64,000 nucleotides of DNA from the NCBI GenBank assembly GCA_937868765.1, contig CALMNL010000003.1, forward strand, positions 1 to 64,000, read 5' to 3'. This document shows, in pieces, positions 52,565 to 62,238 of this stretch; the first letter of the stretch is position 1, and each line of letters begins with the position of its first letter. The position numbers were made by a program, and so were the translations under genes. A model generated the notes under the pieces. The model worked only from the letters and a program-made list of their open reading frames with translations. It had not been told where the DNA came from and did no database searches. Origin of the DNA: an uncultured Desulfatitalea sp. (GTDB lineage: Bacteria; Desulfobacterota; Desulfobacteria; Desulfobacterales; Desulfosarcinaceae).

Positions 52565-55237
52565 TCACACCTCCCCGCGCAGCAGCGCCACCGGAAAAGG
52601 GGCGAACAGATCCTGGAGTGCCAGGGCGCCGTGCCGCGCCTCGGTTCCGGCGCGGCTCAGCAGATTCCGCCATCGCCGCGGCGCCTGCGCCGGCAGTGTC
52701 AGCCGGGTGCCCAACCACAGATCCGGCCGATTCCCGGCCCCTTCTTCGCTGGCGAGGGCACAGAAGAAACGTGGCACGACGCTGAGATACCACCGCTCTC
52801 CCAGAGTGCGGGCGAATCCCAGCCCGTGGCGCTGCCTGGGCCCGCTGATGGTCAAGGGCAGGTACTCGCCCGCGGCGAAAACCGCTTCGTCCTGTCGCCG
52901 GGCCTGCAAGGCGGTGTGAATCAAGTAGAGTTTGAGCATGCTCGGATCTGCGCCGAACAGCGGGGCGGTGATCTCCCCGATATGGGTTTCGACAATGCGA
53001 CCTACCTCGGCGAGCATCCGCCGCCGTGCCGGGTAATCCACCGGACGCCGGTTGTCCGGGTCCACCAGGCTGTCGTTCACCAGTTCGGTGCCTTGATAAA
53101 TATCGGGAACCCCCGGTGCGGTCAATTGAATCAAGGTCTGGGCCAGGCTGTTGATGCCGCCGAAAAAGGCCACCCGTTGGGCAAAAGTCCGGCAATCGGC
53201 AAGAAATGCTTCGTTGCCCTCCGGATCCAGGCTGCCACGGATGAAATCTTCCAGCCCGCTCTCGTAGGCCGGATCGGGCCGGCCCCAGTCGGTGAAGTGC
53301 TTCGCCTCCCGGGCTGCTTTGAGCATGTACGCCACGATGCGTTCCACATAATCGGGCCAACCGGAGCGTCCGGCCGGGCAGGTGGCGGCCAGGGTCTGGT
53401 AGAGCAGGTAGGTCATGGCCGGGTCGGTCCGGTGCACCGTTTTGCCGGTGGGCCTGGGCCGGCGGTTCAGCTCCCGCCAGGCCCGGACCCGCGCCGCCCA
53501 AAGATCGGGCATCTCGGCAAGCACCGACAAACGGGCGCGCACGTCGCCGCTGCGTTTGCTGTCGTGGGTGGACAAGGCATTGAGCGCATGGGGGAATCGC
53601 TGCCGACGCCGCAGGATGAACTGGTGAAAGGCTTCCCGGCTTTCGCCGAACCTGCCGGGGTCAGCGCCGACTTCGTTGAGCGCCGCCAGGCGGTGAAAGC
53701 GGTACAAGGCGGTATCTTCCACCCCTTTGGCCGCCATGGCCGCACACAGCTGCTCGAAGGCCCCCATGGCGCTGCGCCGGGGCGCCTCCTCGGCGATGGC
53801 TTCCGGTGTCCGGAGCTCGTCGTTCTCCACAGGTGCGCGCATGAAGCGGTCCAGGCGGACCAGCGTGGGGGTCAGGTCGGGGAACGCCTCCACCGCCGCG
53901 GCAACGGCGTGCCGCAGGAATTCGTTATCCTGCTCGTATCGGCCGCCGTCGCTACGGTAGGTTCGATACACCGGCATGCGGACCACGATCAGCCCCAGGG
54001 CCGCGGCCAAGTCATCCGTGGGATCGGCGGCGAAGGGTGCCAGCGCTTTGAACTTGGCGGCCAGATTGTCCAGGTCGCCGAGGAAATAGGCGTTCAATAC
54101 CTCGGTTTTGCTGCGTTGCGTCACCGCGTCGAAATCCGGTGCGTCCCCGCAGAATTCGGCGCAGACCGCATCCAATCGCTCCTGATGGTCGCCACATGTG
54201 AAGAGACGATCGAGATGGGCGGCGAATTCATAGCCGGTGGTGCCCTGGATCGGCCAGTTGTCGGGCAGGGTTTCATCGGCGCTCACGATTTTCTCCACCA
54301 CCAGATAGCCATCGCCGCAGGCGGCGCGCAGTGCCTGGAGATACGAGCCCGGCGTAAGCAAGCCGTCGATATGATCCACGCGCAATCCGGTGAATAGACC
54401 CTCCCGCGACATCCGGCGGATCAAACCGTGGGTCTGCTCGAAGACCCCCGGAGACTCCTGGCGCACGGCGATCAGGTCGTTGATCGAGAAGAAACGCCGG
54501 TAGTTGATGGCACGGGCCGCATGCTGCCAGTGATCCAGGTGAAAGCACTGCTGCGCGAGCAGCCGGGCCAGCGCGGGCCGTTGCGCCGCTGCATTGAAGT
54601 ATGCCAGGCGCCGGGCCAGCCTCTGGCGGAAATCGGGGGAAGCCTCATAGCGCGTCCGCAATTTCTCTTTGGTACGGCTGATCTCCATATTCTCAGCGAG
54701 GACCTGGGGATAACTCTTCAGGGCCAGCGGGAAGCGGTGTTCGTGGTAAGCGAAATACAAGCCGCCGGCCTCGTATCGCAGGCCGATCTCTCCCTTTTCT
54801 AAGCACTGATCGAGGGGGGTACCCAGAAACGGCGCGCTGAGACGCCCGTTGAGCTCCTGCCGGGGATGGTCCCAGATGATGTCGAAAAAGTCGGAGACGT
54901 CGCTCGTCGGGCCGTTTTCGAGGAGTTCGCGGATGCGCGGGTTTTCGGCGCTGTATGCCATGTGGTTGGGGACGATGTCCTGCAGCCAGCCCAGGTTCAG
55001 CGAGCGGCGTCGTTCGTTCAGCGCGTTCCAATCGGCCTCCGATCCCAGCTCCGGGTTCAGCTGCTCGGGATCGACCCCATCGTATCCATGGGTGCTGCCG
55101 CGGCGGGCCTTGAAGATCGGCGAGGCATAGAGATCCGAAATGCCCAAGATCGCCAGGTAGTCCAGGGCATTGGTCAGCTGTTGGAAGTTGAAAGCCGCGT
55201 TCAATTGCACGCGGTAGGTGGCCTTGGGAATGCGCAT
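52565..55237 (-). CDS. treY: Malto-oligosyltrehalose synthase
   Basis: The 890-residue GH13 protein begins MRIPKATYRVQLNAAFNFQQL, as TreY does. It has SDLYASPIFKARRGSTHGYDG, then LRVDHIDGLLTPGSY (nucleophile Asp), EKIVSADE (acid/base Glu) and STHDSKRS. It rearranges the last alpha-1,4 bond of maltodextrins to alpha,alpha-1,1, producing maltooligosyltrehalose. That product is then cut by TreZ, encoded upstream in the same operon. The length fits the larger TreY enzymes. The gap to the GH57 stop is four bases. Confidence 0.95.
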   Translation of the reverse strand: MRIPKATYRVQLNAAFNFQQLTNALDYLAILGISDLYASPIFKARRGSTHGYDGVDPEQLNPELGSEADWNALNERRRSLNLGWLQDIVPNHMAYSAENPRIRELLENGPTSDVSDFFDIIWDHPRQELNGRLSAPFLGTPLDQCLEKGEIGLRYEAGGLYFAYHEHRFPLALKSYPQVLAENMEISRTKEKLRTRYEASPDFRQRLARRLAYFNAAAQRPALARLLAQQCFHLDHWQHAARAINYRRFFSINDLIAVRQESPGVFEQTHGLIRRMSREGLFTGLRVDHIDGLLTPGSYLQALRAACGDGYLVVEKIVSADETLPDNWPIQGTTGYEFAAHLDRLFTCGDHQERLDAVCAEFCGDAPDFDAVTQRSKTEVLNAYFLGDLDNLAAKFKALAPFAADPTDDLAAALGLIVVRMPVYRTYRSDGGRYEQDNEFLRHAVAAAVEAFPDLTPTLVRLDRFMRAPVENDELRTPEAIAEEAPRRSAMGAFEQLCAAMAAKGVEDTALYRFHRLAALNEVGADPGRFGESREAFHQFILRRRQRFPHALNALSTHDSKRSGDVRARLSVLAEMPDLWAARVRAWRELNRRPRPTGKTVHRTDPAMTYLLYQTLAATCPAGRSGWPDYVERIVAYMLKAAREAKHFTDWGRPDPAYESGLEDFIRGSLDPEGNEAFLADCRTFAQRVAFFGGINSLAQTLIQLTAPGVPDIYQGTELVNDSLVDPDNRRPVDYPARRRMLAEVGRIVETHIGEITAPLFGADPSMLKLYLIHTALQARRQDEAVFAAGEYLPLTISGPRQRHGLGFARTLGERWYLSVVPRFFCALASEEGAGNRPDLWLGTRLTLPAQAPRRWRNLLSRAGTEARHGALALQDLFAPFPVALLRGEV

Positions 55238-55241
55238 GGCA

Positions 55242-57686
55242 TCACGCCGTCCTTTCCATCCGGGGCCGGATCAGCAGCTTTTCTCCCAGGTGATCGAAGC
55301 GTTCGAGCCACACGCGGGCGTCGGCATCCCCCTGATCGGCGCGTCGCACGTATTGCTGGCGATATTCGCGGGCAACGCTGAAATGCGTGTTCTGCACGCT
55401 GCGCAGCAGGACGTCGAAGGGCAGGTCGTACACCAGTTCCACCGAGGCGGCCAGGTGGTTGAGCAGCTCGAGCGCTTCTGGTTCTTGTTCAAAACGGTTG
55501 TTCTGGTTTTCGATGTTCGAACGCAGGGTGTACTCCAGGGTTTCCACATCCAGCCGGATCTGCGCCAGCTGGGCCTGTTCCATGAGGTCCCGGATCTGGT
55601 CGTGATCGAGATCTTCGCGGGCCAGGGCCTGCTCCAGCGTGTGATTGAGCACAAGCTCGCCGGCCACGGAAAAGGCCGGGGGCGTCGGGCTGTTGCTGTC
55701 TTTGAGAAAACGCATGAGCGGTATGTTAGGGATGTAGACCGTCTTGTAGACGGCGATGGCATCGTTCACCCGGCCCTCCAGAATGGGCTCGAGGATGGCA
55801 CGCTGGTCATCCCTGAACAACGATTTCATGGAGTAGAGCGGACCGTTGAAGTGCCGATCCAGTTGTTGGACGACCGTTGGAAAGTCGGCCCGTTCGAAAG
55901 TGGCGATCATTTCGTCCTGGGCCGCCTGCGTGGTCCGGGCGTTGCGGTCGCTGTTCAATCCGCAGGCGATGTTGTGGTCCCCGAAGTGCAGCACGGCAAA
56001 ATCGAATTCGGCCGACTCCCAGGTCACTTGGGAGGTGATCAGCACCCGCCCCAGGGCCAGTTTGGAGCGGCCGGCGACCCGCAGAAGATGGGCCCGGCGC
56101 CGGGCTTCATAGCTGTACAGCCGGGTCAGCTCCTCGTAATCCCTGAACAGGGAAGTGATGGCGAAATGGGCGCCCACCTGGGCCAGGCTGACGGCCGCGG
56201 GACGCACCCACTTTTCGTAGATCCTTTGCCCATTGCCGTGGGCGGGAACATTGCTGGGCGCCAGGGCCAGTTTTCTGAGGAACTGAGACTCCAGCTGGCC
56301 ATGGAACATGCTGCCGGCCAGTTGCAGCACGCGTCCGGCGAACTGGATCACCTGCACGGTCTCGATGCCTGAAATCTCATCGAAAAACCAGCCGCAGCTG
56401 GTATACATCAGCATGGCGTTGCGCTGCATCTCCATCAACTTGAGCACCTCGATGCGGTCGGCCGAAGAGAGGGCGGCCCTGCTGTTCCTGCGAAAGAAGC
56501 CCTCGATGGCGCTCGAGTCGCGCCGCAAGATCACATCGATATAGTCGTTGCGGGCCTGCCAGGGGTCTTTCAGCAATTTTCCGGCGGCGGCTTCATATTC
56601 CGGCGCCAGGGCATCGCGCAATTCATCGAGGGCCTCGCGTAACGGCTGGCGCCAGCGCTGATGCCATTGGGGCCGGCCGCCGCTTTGGCAGCCGCAATCG
56701 CCGCGCCATCGTTCCACCCCATGAATGCAACTCCAGGAAGTATTCTCTTTGACCTGTACTTCGTCTACCGGTGGAAAGCGCTCGAGGAACCAGCCGTAGT
56801 TGGTCAGCTGCACCTGCTCGCTCTGATCGATGCGGTGCAGCGCATAAGCCAGCCCCTTGTCTCCCTGGGACAGGTGGTGGCCATAAGTTTCGCCGTCGCT
56901 GCAGATGTGAACCAGTTGGGGGGTGCCCTGGTCCTTGTCGAAAGCGCCCATCATCCGTTCAATGAAGTAGTCGCCATTGGCGGGCAGTCGCTCGAAGGCC
57001 ACGGCGTGGGAGAGTTCGGCGTGATAAAAGAAAACGGACAGGCTTTTCCCGGAGGGCAGGCGGATGCGATACGCCTTGCGGGTGTCGATGGCACCGTCGA
57101 CGACATCCTGCCATTGGTCTTCGTTTGCCGGACGCAGCGCTGCGGCCTGCTTCGGGCTGAGCAGGGTGAAGCCAATGTCGAGGCGGGCCATGATCTCCAG
57201 GGATTCGATATCCACGGCGGTTTCCGGCAGCCACATGCCCTCGGGATGACGGCCGAAACGGTACACGAAGTCGCGGATGCCCCAACGGATCTGGGTCTCT
57301 TTGTCCCGGCTGTTGGCCAGGGGCATGATCAGGTGGTTATAGGGCTGGGCGAGGGCGGAACCATGGCCGCCGCAGCGCTCTCTGGCGGTTTGGTCCGCAG
57401 CGAGGATGGCCTGGTAGACCTTCGGAGATTGCTTTTCCATCCAGGAGAGCAGGGTGGGGCCGATGTCGAAACTTATTTTCTCGTAATTATTTGCGATGTC
57501 GAGGATGTAACCATCGGCATCCAGAATGCGGGAGGCGGCGTTGGCGGCGTAGCACTCGGCATTGATACGTTCGTTCCAGTCGTGGTAGGGATGGGCCGAA
57601 TCCTGGGCCTCGATAGCTTCCAGCCAGGCGTTTTCCCGTGGCGGCTGGTAAAAATGCCCGTGAATGCAAATATAGCGCTGCGTCAT
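55242..57686 (-). CDS. GH57-type glycoside hydrolase with DUF3536
   Basis: The 814-residue protein has the GH57-type N terminus (YICIHGHFYQPPRENAWLEA) and a (beta/alpha)7-barrel with EGMWLPETAVDIESLE. It has a long C-terminal region of the DUF3536 type. GH57 members include alpha-amylases, amylopullulanases and branching enzymes. DUF3536 members are little studied. Its place between treZ and treY points to processing of glycogen or maltodextrin. The start at 57686 has GAGGAGG before it. It has no signal peptide, so it is cytosolic. The exact activity is not decided by sequence. Confidence 0.85.
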   Translation of the reverse strand: MTQRYICIHGHFYQPPRENAWLEAIEAQDSAHPYHDWNERINAECYAANAASRILDADGYILDIANNYEKISFDIGPTLLSWMEKQSPKVYQAILAADQTARERCGGHGSALAQPYNHLIMPLANSRDKETQIRWGIRDFVYRFGRHPEGMWLPETAVDIESLEIMARLDIGFTLLSPKQAAALRPANEDQWQDVVDGAIDTRKAYRIRLPSGKSLSVFFYHAELSHAVAFERLPANGDYFIERMMGAFDKDQGTPQLVHICSDGETYGHHLSQGDKGLAYALHRIDQSEQVQLTNYGWFLERFPPVDEVQVKENTSWSCIHGVERWRGDCGCQSGGRPQWHQRWRQPLREALDELRDALAPEYEAAAGKLLKDPWQARNDYIDVILRRDSSAIEGFFRRNSRAALSSADRIEVLKLMEMQRNAMLMYTSCGWFFDEISGIETVQVIQFAGRVLQLAGSMFHGQLESQFLRKLALAPSNVPAHGNGQRIYEKWVRPAAVSLAQVGAHFAITSLFRDYEELTRLYSYEARRRAHLLRVAGRSKLALGRVLITSQVTWESAEFDFAVLHFGDHNIACGLNSDRNARTTQAAQDEMIATFERADFPTVVQQLDRHFNGPLYSMKSLFRDDQRAILEPILEGRVNDAIAVYKTVYIPNIPLMRFLKDSNSPTPPAFSVAGELVLNHTLEQALAREDLDHDQIRDLMEQAQLAQIRLDVETLEYTLRSNIENQNNRFEQEPEALELLNHLAASVELVYDLPFDVLLRSVQNTHFSVAREYRQQYVRRADQGDADARVWLERFDHLGEKLLIRPRMERTA

Positions 57687-57699
57687 GACAGACCTCCTC

Positions 57700-59631
57700 T
57701 CAGCCTTTCCCGGCGGCAGTTGGCGCGGCATCGTTTCCATCGCGCGCATAGAGAACCACCTGCCAGGGCATCAGATGGATCGCCTCGCCGCTCTTGGCGG
57801 CCAGGGTTTCGGGCGTCCGGCTGCCCGGACCCAGCCAACGGGGTTCGGCCGTGTCCAGGATCCGGCGCCAATGGCCTTCGGCGATGGCCACCGGGTGATG
57901 CAAGGGATGGTCGCCGAAGTGCAAGAACAGTTGCCGCGCATGCGTCTCATGTCGGCGTTGAACGACCAGCAGCTTGATTTGCTCAAACGCCTCCACCCGC
58001 ATGTCCCTGCGGTGCAACTGGCACAAGACGGCATCGCCTTTACGCAAGGCGATCAATTCGCGGTAAAGGGCGTACAGGGCGGCCTGCCGGCCGTCTTTGT
58101 GGCGGAGGGCGGCCGTCAACTTGGAATGTCTGAATGTCTCCGGTGCTTGTGGATCGGGCGGTTCTTTCTGCCAGGCAAAGGCCCTGAACTCTTCCCGCCG
58201 GCCCCTGCGCACCGCCTCGACCAATTGCGGATCGGTATGGCTGATGAAATAGGCGAAAGGCGCCTCTTCGCCATACTCTTCCCCCATGAACAGCAAGGGG
58301 ATGTAGGGCGACAAGAGCACGCAGGCCGCCGCCAGTTTGAGACGTTCGAAGCAGACCAGACGGCTCAAGCGCTCTGCGCCGATGCGGTTGCCCACCTGAT
58401 CGTGGTTCTGAATGTAGGCCAGGAACTTCCCGGGCGGCTCCGCAGTGGCATCATTCCCATGCCGACGACGGCGATACGGCGAGTAGCGCCCATTGTAGAC
58501 ATAGCCACGCCGCCAGGCGTCGGCCAGATCCGCCATGCGGCCGAAATCTCGGTAATAGCCGTTGCGCTCGCCGGTCAGCAGACAGTGCAGGGCGTGATGA
58601 AAGTCATCGTTCCATTGGGCATCGAAGCCCATGCCGCCCAGGGGCCGGGGGCGGATGACGCGCGTGTCGTTCAGATCGCTCTCCGCGATGGCGTAGATTC
58701 GCCGTCGTTGGGTTCGGGCCTCCGCCGCCACCAGTTCGGTCAGTTCAGCCAGGAACGGACGCGCCGAAAAATCGTAAATGGCATGCACCGCATCCACGCG
58801 CAGGGCGTCCACGCGGCAATCGCGGATCCAATAGCGTGCGTTTTCCAGGAAATAGCGCCGCACCGGGTCGCTGTGCGGCCCGTCGTAATTAACGGCCCGA
58901 CCCCATGGCGTGGCGTAGGTCCCGGTGAAATAGGGTCCAAAACTGTCCAGATAATTGCCCTCCGGTCCCAGGTGGTTGTAGACCACATCCAGGACCACGG
59001 CCAGGCCCTGGCGGTGGCAGGCATTCACCAGGCGCTTGAGTCCCAGGGGGCCGCCGTAGGCATGGTGGGCGGCGAAGGGAAAGACGCCGTCATAGCCCCA
59101 ATTCCGATCGCCCGGGAACTCGGCCACGGGCATCAACTCCAGGGCGGTGACCCCCAGTGCGCGCAATTCCGGTAACATGGGAATCAGCGCTTCGAAGGTC
59201 CCATCATGGGTCGCCGTACCCACATGCAATTCATAGATGATAAAATCCGACAGTTCCGGGCCGTTCCAGCCGGCATCCTCCCAAGGAAACGCTTCTTCCA
59301 TGATTTCAGAGGGGCCATGAACACCATGCGGCTGGTGCCGGGAGGCCGGATCGGCGCGCAGCACGGCCGTTGCCTCTGCCTCGGCATTGTGGGGAAAAAG
59401 CCGGTACTGATACAGGCTGCCCGGGGGCACCTGCTCGACGAACAGATGGAAATACCCCTCCTGTAGGGCCGGCATGGGAACGGTGCGCCGCTGCGGCGAT
59501 ATCAGGCAAAGCTCGACCTGGCGGGCATAGGGGGCCCAGACGAGGAATTCACAACGCCCTTGGCCGGCCAATTCCTTGCGCAAGGCCGCGCCCAGGCGTT
59601 CGCCGGGGATTTTGATTTCTTGGAAACTCAT
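57700..59631 (-). CDS. treZ: Malto-oligosyltrehalose trehalohydrolase
   Basis: The 643-residue GH13 enzyme has an N-terminal beta-sandwich (about 1-105) and the TreZ-type barrel. The catalytic segment is CRVDALRVDAVHAIYD, followed by AIAESDLND and YIQNHDQVGNR. It releases trehalose from maltooligosyltrehalose made by TreY. It leads the operon, and the ATG at 59631 has AAAGAGA at a rather long spacing before it. The downstream gene (GH57) starts 13 bases after its stop. No promoter is obvious in the 580-base gap upstream. Confidence 0.94.
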   Translation of the reverse strand: MSFQEIKIPGERLGAALRKELAGQGRCEFLVWAPYARQVELCLISPQRRTVPMPALQEGYFHLFVEQVPPGSLYQYRLFPHNAEAEATAVLRADPASRHQPHGVHGPSEIMEEAFPWEDAGWNGPELSDFIIYELHVGTATHDGTFEALIPMLPELRALGVTALELMPVAEFPGDRNWGYDGVFPFAAHHAYGGPLGLKRLVNACHRQGLAVVLDVVYNHLGPEGNYLDSFGPYFTGTYATPWGRAVNYDGPHSDPVRRYFLENARYWIRDCRVDALRVDAVHAIYDFSARPFLAELTELVAAEARTQRRRIYAIAESDLNDTRVIRPRPLGGMGFDAQWNDDFHHALHCLLTGERNGYYRDFGRMADLADAWRRGYVYNGRYSPYRRRRHGNDATAEPPGKFLAYIQNHDQVGNRIGAERLSRLVCFERLKLAAACVLLSPYIPLLFMGEEYGEEAPFAYFISHTDPQLVEAVRRGRREEFRAFAWQKEPPDPQAPETFRHSKLTAALRHKDGRQAALYALYRELIALRKGDAVLCQLHRRDMRVEAFEQIKLLVVQRRHETHARQLFLHFGDHPLHHPVAIAEGHWRRILDTAEPRWLGPGSRTPETLAAKSGEAIHLMPWQVVLYARDGNDAAPTAAGKG

Positions 59632-59647
59632 AGGCCATTAATCTCTT

Positions 59648-59812
59648 TCAGAAGAAATTCTCCGCTCGGGCCACATCGATCAATTGATCGAGGCCCTCCT
59701 GGCTTCCCTTGAAAGATAAGAAGCGGTAGCCTTCGAGGCTTGCGTCGATGCGAGATGCGGGATCGGCTGCAGTCGTCTCTGCGTTCGTAAAATCAGTATC
59801 GGGGCGTCGGTG
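59648..59812 (-). pseudogene. Possible C-terminal fragment of a decayed gene
   Basis: An open minus-strand frame of about 54 codons with no usable start ends in LEGYRFLSFKGSQEGLDQLI and then VARAENFF plus a stop. The wording is protein-like, with amphipathic helix and good codon use, unlike its surroundings. It may be the tail of a gene lost by rearrangement just upstream of treZ. No family can be named. Confidence 0.3.
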
Positions 59813-60213
59813 TTACCATCTGTCGATCGGGGCTGCGCTTCATCGCCTTTTCTGACGATTTTCATCTGCCGGTGCGGCTGCGATCATCTCCATACTATAG
59901 GGCCAAAGTGAAAAAATGCAAATCCGATCGTGCCGGGCCTTTTCGCGTTGCCGGCATGGCCGGGGCCGCCCGGCGCCGCGCCCGGTCCACATCCGCAAGC
60001 TCCGATTCGGACAGATATGGCAAAATGGCTTGACTTTCCAGGTATCCGGGACAAACATGTCATGCAGCAAGGACAGCAAATATAAGCGCCAAGCCGGCCT
60101 CGGAGCGCCCGCTCATCCATCTGCAGGAATGCGAACAACGGTCTTTCGTCTTAAACTTCTGAAGTGCGGCTGGTTATGAATTTTTCGTTTCCCGGAAGAA
60201 GAGGTATTTCGCC
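59813..60213. other. Divergent region between treZ and glgE
   Basis: About 400 bases with no recognisable gene lie between the treZ side and glgE. It must hold promoters for the two divergent transcripts, but the best sigma-70-like match (TTGACT near 60031, no clear -10) is poor. It is rich in short GC dyads. Confidence 0.35.
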
Positions 60214-62199
60214 ATGCACGATTTGAAAAAAAGGGTGTTGATCGAGAGATTGCGCCCGGCCGTGGATCACGGGCGGTTTCCCATCCGGCGGTGCACGGGC
60301 GAACTGGTGCGGGTCACGGCCGATATCTTCGTTGACGGGCATGACCGGCTCTGCGCTGAATTGCTGTGCAGAAAGCAGGGGGCGGCGCAGTGGCAGGCCC
60401 GCCCCATGGAGATGCTTTCCAATGACGTGTGGCGTGCGGATTTCAGGGTCAGCGAGATCGGGCACTACGAGTATACGCTGCAGGCCTGGATCGATCGCTT
60501 CGGCACGTGGCTCGCTGCGGTCGAGAAGAAATTCGCCGGCGGCCTGGAAGTACGCCTGGAGATGATCGAAGGTGCCCGGTTGATAGCCGCGGCGGCTGAA
60601 CGCGCCGTCGGTACGGACCAGGATTGGCTTTCGGCAAAGTCCGCCTTCCTGGCTTCGGATGGCGATGTGCGTGATAAAATGGAACTCGCGTCCGATCCTG
60701 ATCTGGCCCGCATGATGCGTGCATGCGCCGATAACGGCGCCGCAACGATCTATCCGCAAGTGCTGGAAGTGGTCGTGGAGCCGCGGCAGGCCCGTTTCAG
60801 CACCTGGTATGAGATGTTTCCCCGCAGTGCTTCGGGCGAACCCGGTCGTCACGGTACTTTTGAGGATTGCAGGCAGCGGCTGCCCGTCATTGCCGACATG
60901 GGCTTCGATGTTCTTTACCTGCCGCCGATTCACCCCATCGGGCGCACGCATCGCAAGGGAAAAAACAATGCGTCCCAGGCCGGCCCGGACGATCCGGGCA
61001 GCCCCTGGGCCATCGGCGGGCCCGAAGGCGGGCACCGCGCGATTCACCCGCAACTGGGCAATCTGGAAAGCTTTCGGGCGCTGATCGACGCCGCGCGCGA
61101 GCACGGCATCGAGATCGCCATGGATCTGGCGTTTCAATGCAGTCCGGATCATCCCTACGTACGGGAGCATCCCGAATGGTTTCGCCAACGACCGGACGGT
61201 TCCATTCAGTATGCCGAAAATCCGCCGAAGAAATATGAAGACATCTACCCGTTCGATTTCGAGTCGGATCAGGCGGAGGACCTATGCCAGGAGCTTCTGC
61301 AGGTTGTACTCCACTGGATCGGTCAAGGCGTGCGTGTCTTCCGGGTGGACAATCCCCACACCAAGCCGCTGCGCTTCTGGGAGTGGCTGATCGCTCAGGT
61401 CAAACAGACTCATCCGGAGATACTCTTTCTCTCCGAAGCCTTTACCCGGCCCAAAAGCATGTATCGCCTGGCCAAAGGCGGTTTCACCCAATCGTACACC
61501 TATTTCACGTGGCGCAATTTGAAGCGGGAAATCGAAGCCTATATGACCGAGCTGACCCAGACCGATGTGGCCGAATTCTTCTGGCCCAACTTCTGGCCCA
61601 ACACACCGGACATCCTGCCCGAATTCCTGCAGCTTGGCGGCCGGCCGGCTTTTGTGATCCGGTTGGCCCTGGCGGCCACCTTGTCTTCCAACTATGGGAT
61701 GTACGGGCCGGCTTTCGAGCTTTGCGTGAACCAGGCCAAGGCGCCGTTCAGCGAGGAGTATCTCGATTCGGAGAAATATCAAATCCATCAATGGGACCTG
61801 AAAAAGCCAGGCAACCTGCGGGGCCTCATTCGCCGCATCAATCGTATCCGGCGCCAAAATCCGGCCCTGCAGCAAACGCGCAACCTGCTTTTTCTTCCGG
61901 TGGATGACGAAGAGATCATCGCCTACTGCAAGTATAGCGACGATTTCGACAATGTGGTGCTGACCACCGTGAATCTGGACCCGCACCATACCCATGCCGC
62001 CTGGCTGCAGCTGCCCACGGCATCGCTGGGCCTGGCCGCCGATCAGCCGTACCAGGTTCATGACCTGATCGGCGATGCCCGCTATCTGTGGCACTCCGGC
62101 AGCAACTATGTGGAGTTGGACCCGCTGGTCATGCCGGTGCACATATTTCGCATTCGCAAGCGACTGCGTTCGGAGCATGATTTTGACTACTATATGTAG
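60214..62199 (+). CDS. glgE: Alpha-1,4-glucan:maltose-1-phosphate maltosyltransferase
   Basis: The 661-residue GH13_3 enzyme has the N-terminal immunoglobulin-like domain and the barrel (LPPIHPIGRTHRKGKNN, about 236-252). The nucleophile is Asp379 (FRVDNPHTKPLRFWEWL) and the acid/base is Glu408 (FLSEAFTRP). It builds linear alpha-1,4-glucan from maltose-1-phosphate. The length fits known GlgE (about 660-700). It is followed 39 bases later by treS in the same direction. Together with a maltokinase they make the GlgE pathway, which turns trehalose into glycogen-like glucan. Confidence 0.95.
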   Translation: MHDLKKRVLIERLRPAVDHGRFPIRRCTGELVRVTADIFVDGHDRLCAELLCRKQGAAQWQARPMEMLSNDVWRADFRVSEIGHYEYTLQAWIDRFGTWLAAVEKKFAGGLEVRLEMIEGARLIAAAAERAVGTDQDWLSAKSAFLASDGDVRDKMELASDPDLARMMRACADNGAATIYPQVLEVVVEPRQARFSTWYEMFPRSASGEPGRHGTFEDCRQRLPVIADMGFDVLYLPPIHPIGRTHRKGKNNASQAGPDDPGSPWAIGGPEGGHRAIHPQLGNLESFRALIDAAREHGIEIAMDLAFQCSPDHPYVREHPEWFRQRPDGSIQYAENPPKKYEDIYPFDFESDQAEDLCQELLQVVLHWIGQGVRVFRVDNPHTKPLRFWEWLIAQVKQTHPEILFLSEAFTRPKSMYRLAKGGFTQSYTYFTWRNLKREIEAYMTELTQTDVAEFFWPNFWPNTPDILPEFLQLGGRPAFVIRLALAATLSSNYGMYGPAFELCVNQAKAPFSEEYLDSEKYQIHQWDLKKPGNLRGLIRRINRIRRQNPALQQTRNLLFLPVDDEEIIAYCKYSDDFDNVVLTTVNLDPHHTHAAWLQLPTASLGLAADQPYQVHDLIGDARYLWHSGSNYVELDPLVMPVHIFRIRKRLRSEHDFDYYM

Positions 62200-62238
62200 C
62201 CATAACCGCCTTTTCTCGGCATGATGAAGGAAACCTGC

